From Pseudomonadota bacterium (GTDB lineage Bacteria > Pseudomonadota > Gammaproteobacteria > Burkholderiales > Burkholderiaceae_C), in NCBI GenBank assembly GCA_023422975.1, contig JAFAGF010000248.1:1-5723 (forward strand): a stretch of 5,723 bases of DNA, read 5' to 3'. A model generated the notes under the pieces. The model was not told the origin of the DNA. It saw only the letters and a program-made list of their open reading frames with translations, and did not search any database. The translations under genes were made by a program, and so were the position numbers. Positions 1 to 4,764 of the stretch are shown here, piece after piece. Position 1 is the first letter of the stretch. Each line of letters starts with the position of its first letter.

Positions 1-193
1 ATCCAGTGCTTGCACCAAATGATGCGCCCTTGTGTGGCGCGCATTCCTGCAAATTTGCAACCCCGCTATCTTTTTCTGCTGGCTGCAGAAGGAAGACCGG
101 AGGCTTTGCGACCCTCGCTTTCGCTGAAGTGTGCCAAACCCGCGATCTTATGAAGAATCAAAGCGTGCCTGTGTGAGCTCTTTTTTTCACCCC

Positions 194-251
194 TGTGCAA
201 TTTATTTCAAGTGACTTTGCACAGAAATTGTGCAATGCAGCAAATTGCATA
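194..251. promoter_or_regulatory. Candidate operator cluster (four TTGCA/TGCAA half-sites)
   Basis: Four half-sites of one motif lie within 58 nt: TGTGCAA (194-200), TTGCACA (217-223), TGTGCAA (229-235) and TTGCATA (245-251). The middle two form a perfect 7-bp inverted repeat with a 5-nt spacer (217-235). The first and second also pair as the 8-bp repeat CTGTGCAA/TTGCACAG (193-200 and 217-224), and TGCAAT/ATTGCA (231-236 and 244-249) is a third dyad. This looks like a multi-site binding region for a dimeric regulator of the gene at 374. The regulator is not in the window and I do not assign a family. Confidence 0.45.
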
Positions 252-306
252 GACATGCTGTATGACGCGCAAAAAAGCGTGTGTTTCAATGCAAATCTCG
301 GTAGTC

Positions 307-367
307 TCAGGGCGGCCGCATGGTTGCAGCAACGTGGGTGGCAGGCGCCGCCCCTGATTTCAGGGAG
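307..367 (+). promoter_or_regulatory. Possible translational switch over the amidohydrolase SD
   Basis: The segment CCCTGA at 352-357 can pair with either of two TCAGGG copies. Pairing with 360-365 (CCCTG/CAGGG, 4-nt loop) buries the GGG of the Shine-Dalgarno GGGAG (363-367). Pairing with 307-316 forms a longer stem (TCAGGGCGGC against 347-357, with one bulged C at 351) that leaves the SD free. The two pairings exclude each other, which is the geometry of a sequestrator/anti-sequestrator leader. No known riboswitch class is recognised, and chance pairing in GC-rich sequence remains possible. Confidence 0.35.
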
Positions 368-373
368 TAGAGC

Positions 374-2155
374 ATGGCGATAATGCGCAGACAGTTTGCC
401 GCGGCTTTGGCAGCTACCGGCTTGGGGGTGGGCCTGGCAGGGTGCGCGGGCTTTTCAGGGCACGCAGACACTACCAGCGCCAGCACCAATGCGGGAGTGG
501 CCGGTGTGGCTGATGTGCTGTACTGGAACGGCCCCATCCTGACCATGAATGATGCCCAGCCCCAGGTGGAGGCGGTGGCCGTGCGCGCCGGGCGCATTGT
601 GGCGGCTGGCCCGCGCGCGCAAGTGGCCCGCTGGCAGGGAGGCAGCACCCAGGTGGTGGATTTGCACGGCCGCACCTTGATGCCTGGCTTTGTAGACCCT
701 CACAGTCACCTGGGGGGCGTGGGGCTACAGGCCATCGCCGCCAATTTGTTGCCTCCGCCCGATGGCCCCAACACGGGCATTGCGCAGCTGCAAGACACCT
801 TGCGCCGCTACATCAGTACGTCACCCGATGTGCGTGAACTGCAGATAGCTTTCGGTTTTGGCTATGACGATTCGCAACTGCAGCAGCGGCGCCACCCCAC
901 GCGTGACGAGCTGGATGCGGTCTCCACCACCGTGCCGATTGTGGCCATTCACCAGTCGGGCCATTTTGCGGCGCTCAACAGCAAGGCGCTGGAGCGCGCA
1001 GGCATTACAGCGCAAACCCCGGATCCGCAGGGCGGCGTTATTCGCCGCCGCGCAGGTTCGCGCGAACCGGACGGGGTGCTGGAAGAAAACGCGTATTTCG
1101 GCGCGTTGCAGCGCCTGATGCCCCAGCTGACCGTGGAGCAGGCGGTGGGCTGGCTGGAAAAATCGCAGGCGCTGTACCTGCAGTTTGGTTACACCACGGT
1201 GCAAGATGGCCGTGCAGACCCCGGTGGCGTGGACACCGCCATTGCTGCGGCAAAGATGGGCAAGCTCAAGGTGGATGTGGTGTCTTACCCCGACATTCTG
1301 ACCATGGGGGAGGGGCGCTTCATGCAAGGGCCGTATTACAGCCGCAATTACCAGCAGCACTTTCGCATTGGCGGGGTCAAGCTGACGCTGGATGGCTCGC
1401 CCCAAGGCAAGACCGCGTGGCTGACCCAGCCGTATCTGCAGCCGCCAGCGGGCCAGCCCGCCAGTTATGCGGGCTATGGCGTGATGGACAACGCGCAGGC
1501 TACGGCGCAAATCGAAAAAGCGTTTGCCAACAACTGGCAGATTCTGGTGCACGCCAACGGCGATGCGGCCATCGACCAGATGATTCAGGCCGTGCAAGCT
1601 GCGCGCGCTCGGTATGACGGCGCAGGCCCGCAGCGTGACCGCCGCCCGGTGCTGATCCACGGGCAGACGCTGCGCCGCGACCAGGTGGGGGCGCTGCACC
1701 AACTGGGCATCTTTCCCTCGCTGTTCCCCATGCATACTTATTACTGGGGCGACTGGCACCGCAGCTCGGTGCTGGGTGACCCGCGGGCGCAAAACATCTC
1801 GCCCACTGGCTGGGTGCTGGCGCAAGGCATGCGCTTTACCACGCACCACGATGCGCCCGTGGTGCTGCCATCGTCAATCCGGGTGCTGGATGCCACAGTC
1901 AATCGCACCACCCGCAGCGGGCAGGTGCTGGGGCCAGAGCACCGCGTCAGCCCGTGGATTGCGCTGCAAGCCATGACCTTGTGGCCTGCCTGGCAGCACT
2001 TTGAGGCGGATCGCAAAGGCTCCATCGAGGTGGGCAAGCTGGCTGACCTGGTGGTGCTTTCCGGCAATCCCCTGACCGTGCCGCACGCGCAGCTGATTGA
2101 TTTGAAGGTGCTGCAAACCATCAAAGAAGGGGTGGTGGTGTACCAAGCGCCTTGA
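374..2155 (+). CDS. Amidohydrolase family 3 (YtcJ/NfdA-like), predicted Tat lipoprotein
   Basis: 593 aa metal-dependent hydrolase of the amidohydrolase superfamily, closest in pattern to YtcJ and N-substituted formamide deformylase (Amidohydro_3). The N-terminus has twin arginines (R5-R6, RRQF), a hydrophobic stretch and the lipobox LAGC with C24, so it is probably exported folded by Tat and lipid-anchored; Ala follows the Cys, so outer-membrane sorting is likely. Metal-site signatures are present: HSH at 110-112 after MPGFVDP, K336 in GGVKLTLDGS, H393 in VHANGDA, H429 in LIHGQ and D493 in HHDAP. The C-terminal GKLADLVVLSGNPL (554-567) is the usual beta-sandwich end. Length is normal for the family (about 520-600 aa). 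The ATG at 374 is chosen because GGGAG (363-367) lies 6 nt upstream; an ATG at 383 is spaced worse. The substrate cannot be read from sequence: N-formyl or N-acyl amines are plausible. A Bug receptor follows. Confidence 0.85.
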   Translation: MAIMRRQFAAALAATGLGVGLAGCAGFSGHADTTSASTNAGVAGVADVLYWNGPILTMNDAQPQVEAVAVRAGRIVAAGPRAQVARWQGGSTQVVDLHGRTLMPGFVDPHSHLGGVGLQAIAANLLPPPDGPNTGIAQLQDTLRRYISTSPDVRELQIAFGFGYDDSQLQQRRHPTRDELDAVSTTVPIVAIHQSGHFAALNSKALERAGITAQTPDPQGGVIRRRAGSREPDGVLEENAYFGALQRLMPQLTVEQAVGWLEKSQALYLQFGYTTVQDGRADPGGVDTAIAAAKMGKLKVDVVSYPDILTMGEGRFMQGPYYSRNYQQHFRIGGVKLTLDGSPQGKTAWLTQPYLQPPAGQPASYAGYGVMDNAQATAQIEKAFANNWQILVHANGDAAIDQMIQAVQAARARYDGAGPQRDRRPVLIHGQTLRRDQVGALHQLGIFPSLFPMHTYYWGDWHRSSVLGDPRAQNISPTGWVLAQGMRFTTHHDAPVVLPSSIRVLDATVNRTTRSGQVLGPEHRVSPWIALQAMTLWPAWQHFEADRKGSIEVGKLADLVVLSGNPLTVPHAQLIDLKVLQTIKEGVVVYQAP

Positions 2156-2191
2156 AATGCCTTCAGGGTGCGTTTGAAATTTCTAAAAAAT

Positions 2192-2222
2192 GAGCTGCTA
2201 GCGCTTTATGGATAAGCGTTAG
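2192..2222. repeat. AGCGCT-type dispersed hairpin repeat, copy 1
   Basis: A 31-nt unit: GAGCTGC, one base, AGCGCT, ten variable bases, then GCGTTAG. The same blocks at the same spacing occur at 3336-3366 (22 of 31 positions identical by eye). Here it forms the terminator stem. I recall very similar hairpins scattered through Comamonadaceae genomes between genes; that is from memory, not a search. Confidence 0.6.
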
Positions 2223-2233
2223 CAGCCTTTTTT
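2194..2233 (+). terminator. Rho-independent terminator after the amidohydrolase
   Basis: A 13-bp stem (2194-2206 with 2214-2226, one G-T wobble) with a 7-nt loop is followed after one C by six T's (2228-2233), 39 nt past the stop codon. It is strong enough to separate the amidohydrolase transcript from the Bug gene. A run of six A's before the stem (2185-2190) means it could also act on the opposite strand. The stem is also a copy of the repeat described at 2192-2222. Confidence 0.85.
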
Positions 2234-2334
2234 ATGCCTGAAAAATAAAAACTCCAAGGGTTTGCATGGGGCTGCATTGCTTGGGCGCACTTCTACACTG
2301 ATTGTCATCAAACAATGAATTGGGAGACAAAAAA

Positions 2335-3321
2335 ATGTCGCTATCACGCAGAACCTGTATGCAAGCTGGGCTGGCCGCTGCGGCTGGCGCTTGGCTGGGC
2401 GCCAGTCCTTCGCTGGCATGGGCCAACAAGGCATTTCCGACCCGAGCCATCAAATTGGTGGTGGCTTTCCCGGCCGGTGGGCCGACGGATCTGACCATGC
2501 GCCAGCTGGCCGAGAACGCTTCCAAAATTCTGGGGCAGCCCATCATTGTGGAAAACCGTCCCGGCGCTTCCGGCTCGTTGCCTGCGGCGCAACTGCAATC
2601 GACCGTGGCCGATGGCTACACGATTGCCCAACTGCCGATGAGCGTGATGCGCCTGCCGTTTACCACGGGCCTGAAGTGGAACCCGGTGGATGATTTGAGC
2701 TACATCCTCAACGTCACCGGCTATGCGTTTTGCATGGTGGCCAGCACGCAATCCGGGCTGAAGAACTGGCAAGAGGTGGTGGCCTGGGCCAAGGCCCACC
2801 CGGGCAAGCTGACCATTGGTAACACCGGCACCTACACCTCGCCGCACGTCACCTCGGCCATCATTGCCCAGCAATTGGGGCTGGAGGTGGTGCACGTGCC
2901 CTACAAGGGCTCGGCGGAGCTGATGCGCGCCACCATGGCGGGCGAAGTCATGGTGGGGGCTGACACCAGCGCCGTGATTCCGTATGTTGACCAAGGCCGC
3001 ATGGTGGCGCTGAACGTCTGGACGGAAAAGCGCCTGCCTACGCTGCCCAACACCCCCACGCTGATCGAGCTGGGCCTGCCCACTACCCAGTATTCGCCGT
3101 TTGGCTTGGTGGGCCCCAAAGGCATGCCTGCCGAGGTGCTGGCTCGCCTGCACGATGCCTTCAAGCAAGCGATGGAGATGGACAGCTACCAAGCCATGCT
3201 GCAGCGCTTTGAGATGCTGCCGATCTATATGAACAGCCAAGGCTACCGCCAGTTCGCCGTGGAATCGACGGCCAAGGAAAAAGCGGCGCTGGCCAAGCTG
3301 GGGCCGGTAGCAGGCGCATGA
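2335..3321 (+). CDS. Bug/TctC-family periplasmic solute-binding receptor
   Basis: 328 aa periplasmic binding protein of the Bug family (tripartite tricarboxylate transporter substrate-binding component), which binds carboxylates and similar small molecules. The signal peptide runs to AWA at 28-30, with mature protein from N31; twin arginines at R5-R6 suggest Tat export. Family hallmarks are in order: RAIKLVVAFPAGGPTDLTMR (37-56, ligand-binding loop), IIVENRPGASG (70-80), ADGYT (92-96), VPYKGSAE (188-195, second ligand loop) and LPTLPNTPTLIELG (234-247). Length is typical (about 320-330 aa). The start is the ATG at 2335, with GGGAG (2322-2326) 8 nt upstream; an in-frame TTG at 2302 would precede the SD and spoil the signal peptide. 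No TctA/TctB membrane genes are visible, which is common for Bug genes. A terminator separates it from the amidohydrolase, so it probably has its own promoter, which I could not place. The ligand is unknown. Confidence 0.92.
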   Translation: MSLSRRTCMQAGLAAAAGAWLGASPSLAWANKAFPTRAIKLVVAFPAGGPTDLTMRQLAENASKILGQPIIVENRPGASGSLPAAQLQSTVADGYTIAQLPMSVMRLPFTTGLKWNPVDDLSYILNVTGYAFCMVASTQSGLKNWQEVVAWAKAHPGKLTIGNTGTYTSPHVTSAIIAQQLGLEVVHVPYKGSAELMRATMAGEVMVGADTSAVIPYVDQGRMVALNVWTEKRLPTLPNTPTLIELGLPTTQYSPFGLVGPKGMPAEVLARLHDAFKQAMEMDSYQAMLQRFEMLPIYMNSQGYRQFAVESTAKEKAALAKLGPVAGA

Positions 3322-3328
3322 TCGATTA

Positions 3329-3388
3329 AAAACCAGAGCTGCAAGCGCTGATGCTGTATGCGTTAGTGCTGGTTTTGATGGTTTTTTT
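3329..3388 (+). terminator. Probable terminator of the Bug receptor gene
   Basis: The outer stem AAAACCAG/CTGGTTTT (3329-3336 with 3369-3376) plus an imperfect inner stem forms a hairpin just after the stop codon. A run of seven T's follows at 3382-3388, separated from the stem by five bases. The gap makes it less than ideal, but the position between convergent genes supports the call. Confidence 0.55.
3336..3366. repeat. AGCGCT-type dispersed hairpin repeat, copy 2
   Basis: Second copy of the 31-nt unit seen at 2192-2222, with the same three conserved blocks at identical spacing, 15 nt after the stop of the Bug gene. Its inner stem is weaker than in copy 1, with wobbles and an A-A mismatch, but it is enclosed by an outer 8-bp stem (AAAACCAG 3329-3336 with CTGGTTTT 3369-3376). 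Confidence 0.55.
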
Positions 3389-3425
3389 GGCAGCCCGTTG
3401 TGGCTGCTGCTGCCGCAGGCCGCAT

Positions 3426-3458
3426 AAAAAAAGCGGCTTGCTAGGTGTGCAAGCCGCT
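3426..3458 (-). terminator. Rho-independent terminator of the TerC-family gene
   Basis: Read on the - strand, a perfect 10-bp stem (AGCGGCTTGC/GCAAGCCGCT, 3432-3441 with 3449-3458) with a 7-nt loop runs into seven T's (A's at 3426-3432 on +). It lies 36 nt beyond the stop codon of the - strand gene. Confidence 0.9.
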
Positions 3459-3494
3459 GAAGGGTAAAAGCGTGCAGGGCAGGGGCTACAGCCT

Positions 3495-4202
3495 TTAACG
3501 CAAAGACTGCTGCGGCACGGCGGTTTTGCGCTGCTTGAGGTAGTGGCCCACGGCCAGCACCAGGGCAGCACCGAGCACGGCCGCAATGTATTTAAGGGCA
3601 GGGTATTGCTGGGCCACCGTATCCAGGACGTGGTCGTTGACAATGGTTTCGCCCGCCACCCAGCCAATCAGGCCTGCACCCAGCATCACAATCCAGGGGA
3701 AGCGGTCCATTAGCTTGATCATCAGACTGGATCCAAACAGCACCAGTGGAATGCTCAAGGCCAGGCCGAAGATCAGCAGTGTCATATCACCTTGGGCGGT
3801 GGCGGCCACTGCGATCACGTTGTCCAGGCACATGACCAAGTCCGCCAGCAAAATGGTGCGAATGGCGGTGAACATGCCGCTTTTTTTGCTGCCGTTGCCT
3901 TGGGCGTCACCATCACCGGCATCTTCGCCTTTGAGCAGGCCAACGCCAATCCACAGCAGCAAGCAGCCGCCCAGAATTTCCAGGAAGGGAAACTCCATCA
4001 GCTTGGCAGCGACGACAGTGAGCGCAATGCGCAGGGCGATGGCAAAGCCACAGCCCCACAAAATGGCTTTGCGCTGCTGCTCTGGGGGCAGAGAGCGCGC
4101 TGCGAGGGCAATGACTACGGCGTTGTCCCCAGAGAGGATGACGTCAATCCAAATGATTTTGAAGATGCCGATCCAGAAGTCGGCCGTCAGCAGGGTTTCC
4201 AT
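3495..4202 (-). CDS. TerC/YjbE-family integral membrane protein, likely metal exporter
   Basis: 235 aa inner-membrane protein of the TerC superfamily, YjbE branch. Characterised TerC relatives (Alx/MntX of E. coli, MeeF/YjbE of Bacillus) take part in manganese export, so Mn2+ efflux is the best guess. About seven hydrophobic segments are visible, roughly at 8-33, 46-64, 72-90, 110-134, 140-161, 168-186 and 204-221. The family's duplicated acidic motif is clear: DVILSGDN (20-27) in the first segment and DLVMCLDN (121-128) in the fourth, whose Asp/Asn residues are thought to line the metal path. A charged, Gly-rich loop (91-109) separates the halves. Length is normal for this branch. METLL at 4202 fits the family's usual N-terminus, but there is no clear Shine-Dalgarno sequence before it. 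It converges on the Bug gene and has its own terminator. I see no yybP-ykoY manganese riboswitch upstream, though such elements often precede TerC genes. Confidence 0.9.
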   Translation of the reverse strand: METLLTADFWIGIFKIIWIDVILSGDNAVVIALAARSLPPEQQRKAILWGCGFAIALRIALTVVAAKLMEFPFLEILGGCLLLWIGVGLLKGEDAGDGDAQGNGSKKSGMFTAIRTILLADLVMCLDNVIAVAATAQGDMTLLIFGLALSIPLVLFGSSLMIKLMDRFPWIVMLGAGLIGWVAGETIVNDHVLDTVAQQYPALKYIAAVLGAALVLAVGHYLKQRKTAVPQQSLR

Positions 4203-4401
4203 GTCAGCGAGTGTAGGCAGCGGTTACAAGTGGCGGTTGCAGGACTGCACCATGCATTCGTGCACGGCATGGGCATGTGGGCTGCGCTTTACAAATAGCG
4301 CCAACAGGCGCATAAGCACGCCAGCACGCACCCAAGCGCGCACGAAAATTCGACCGGTACTACGCGTGCCGCACGTGTTTTTGCGTGATTTTTGTGGGGT
4401 G

Positions 4402-4420
4402 TTGCATAAAAAATATGCAA
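4402..4420. promoter_or_regulatory. Candidate operator dyad TTGCATA-N5-TATGCAA
   Basis: Perfect 7-bp arms around a 5-nt all-A spacer. Arm length, spacing and core match the dyad at 217-235 (TTGCACA-N5-TGTGCAA). It lies about 200 nt upstream of the TerC-type gene and 111 nt upstream of the first tRNA, so either could be its target. No regulator is encoded in the window. Confidence 0.45.
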
Positions 4421-4469
4421 ACTTGCTGCGCGTTGCTGAAAAAATAAACAACACCCCCCATCTTGTCTG

Positions 4470-4525
4470 CAAATTTTTGCGTTTTTCATTTTTTGCAGCA
4501 AAAAGTGACGGCATAATCACGGCTT
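4470..4525 (+). promoter_or_regulatory. Probable promoter of the tRNA-Gln/prs unit
   Basis: CATAAT at 4512-4517 matches five of six bases of the sigma-70 -10 box and sits 14 nt before the tRNA. Upstream is a strongly A/T-rich stretch (about 4470-4504) that could act as an UP element. The -35 is poor (T-rich sequence around 4489-4495), which is tolerated at stable-RNA promoters with UP elements. The predicted start is near 4524. Confidence 0.45.
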
Positions 4526-4531
4526 CTCTCA

Positions 4532-4608
4532 AGGGGAGTCGCCAAGTTGGTTAAGGCACCGGATTTTGATTCCGGCATGCGAGGGTTCGAGTCCTTCCTC
4601 CCCTGCCA
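4532..4608 (+). tRNA. tRNA-Gln (anticodon TTG), copy 1
   Basis: 77 nt with encoded CCA. The acceptor stem AGGGGAG/CTCCCCT closes fully, with G73 as discriminator. The D-stem is GCC/GGC, the anticodon stem CCGGA/TCCGG has a seven-base loop with TTG at 4566-4568, and the T-arm loop is TTCGAGT. The A1-U72 end and G73 correspond to the U1-A72, G73 pattern of E. coli tRNA-Gln, recognised by GlnRS. The TTG anticodon reads CAA and can wobble to CAG. Confidence 0.97.
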
Positions 4609-4614
4609 GATTTA

Positions 4615-4642
4615 GTTCTGGTTTGTTTATGCAAATCAGAAC
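4615..4642 (+). other. Hairpin between the tandem tRNAs
   Basis: Within the 39-nt spacer, GTTCTGGTTTG (4615-4625) pairs with CAAATCAGAAC (4632-4642): 11 bp including one G-U, with a 6-nt loop. There is no T-run after it, so it is unlikely to terminate. A role in separating the two tRNAs from a common precursor is inferred. Confidence 0.5.
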
Positions 4643-4647
4643 GCCGT

Positions 4648-4724
4648 AGGGGAGTCGCCAAGTTGGTTAAGGCACCGGATTTTGATTCCGGCATGCGAGG
4701 GTTCGAGTCCTTCCTCCCCTGCCA
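4648..4724 (+). tRNA. tRNA-Gln (anticodon TTG), copy 2
   Basis: Base-for-base identical to the tRNA at 4532-4608 across all 77 nt, including the encoded CCA; the anticodon TTG is at 4682-4684. It is 39 nt downstream of copy 1 and 40 nt upstream of prs, with no promoter visible between, so it is probably cut from a joint tRNA-tRNA-prs transcript. The exact identity points to a recent tandem duplication or gene conversion. Confidence 0.97.
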
Positions 4725-4734
4725 AACCCTTTCG

Positions 4735-4748
4735 GGGTCTTCCGACCC
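4735..4748 (+). other. Small hairpin in the tRNA-prs spacer
   Basis: GGGTC (4735-4739) and GACCC (4744-4748) form a 5-bp stem with a TTCC loop, 10 nt after the tRNA CCA end. The GGGT can instead pair with ACCC at 4726-4729. No T-run follows, so it is more likely a processing or leader element than a terminator. Confidence 0.3.
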
Positions 4749-4764
4749 GCACTCTGGTCCGCAC

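Larger units (their letters stand above)
1..373. other. Intergenic region upstream of the amidohydrolase
   Basis: No gene can be supported here. Short open frames cross the left edge on both strands, but none has a recognisable product or a good ribosome site. The visible structure is: a perfect 12-bp palindrome (TGCAAATTTGCA, 48-59); a 6-bp hairpin TTCTGC/GCAGAA at 74-79 and 85-90; a cluster of TTGCA/TGCAA half-sites at 194-251; and paired elements at 307-365 next to the ribosome site of the downstream gene. I could not find a convincing -35/-10 pair at normal spacing. The size and content fit a regulatory region for the gene starting at 374, but this is inference. Confidence 0.6.
4203..4531. 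other. Divergent intergenic region between terC-like gene and tRNA-Gln
   Basis: A 329-nt gap with no supportable gene, AT-rich near 4380-4515. It must hold the promoters of the - strand TerC-type gene and of the + strand tRNA/prs unit. Visible elements are a 19-bp dyad at 4402-4420, a 9-bp inverted repeat GGGGTGTTG/CAACACCCC (4396-4404 with 4449-4457) flanking it, a second tight dyad TTTTTGC-A-GCAAAAA (4490-4504), and a -10-like CATAAT at 4512-4517. Confidence 0.7.

Noticed and set aside
1..44. Possible start of a divergent - strand gene running off the left edge (ATG at 44)
   Set aside because: Only 14 codons are visible, AGGA abuts the ATG with too little spacing, and the peptide is not recognisable.
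195..383. 62-codon + strand open frame before the amidohydrolase
   Set aside because: It has no ribosome site, an unrecognisable product, starts inside the half-site cluster and overlaps the amidohydrolase start in another frame.
821..1849. Long - strand open frame (342 codons) antisense to the amidohydrolase
   Set aside because: Its His/Arg/Ala-rich composition and full overlap with a well-supported gene mark it as a product of GC-rich third positions.
2277..2299. Promoter for the Bug gene (TTGCTT and TACACT)
   Set aside because: The spacing between the two boxes is only 11 nt, too short for a sigma-70 promoter.
2302..2334. Upstream TTG start for the Bug receptor (11 extra residues)
   Set aside because: It would put the SD inside the coding region and add a charged tail before a complete signal peptide; the ATG at 2335 has correct spacing.
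2344..3240. Long - strand open frame (298 codons) antisense to the Bug gene
   Set aside because: Low-complexity His/Gly/Arg-rich translation with no family resemblance; a shadow of the real gene.
3390..3407. 6-bp hairpin GCAGCC/GGCTGC as a terminator
   Set aside because: No T-run follows it on either strand; the neighbouring hairpin at 3426-3458 is the convincing terminator.
4203..4460. yybP-ykoY manganese riboswitch upstream of the TerC-type gene
   Set aside because: Read on the - strand, I see none of the conserved core I would expect; a covariance-model scan would decide.
3586..4554. Long + strand open frame (322 codons) over the TerC-type gene and the gap
   Set aside because: It runs opposite a clear membrane protein gene, continues into tRNA sequence and has no recognisable domain.
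4532..4724. Tandem tRNA copies as att sites of an integrated element
   Set aside because: Both copies are complete 77-nt genes only 39 nt apart, with no integrase or cargo between them; simple duplication explains them.
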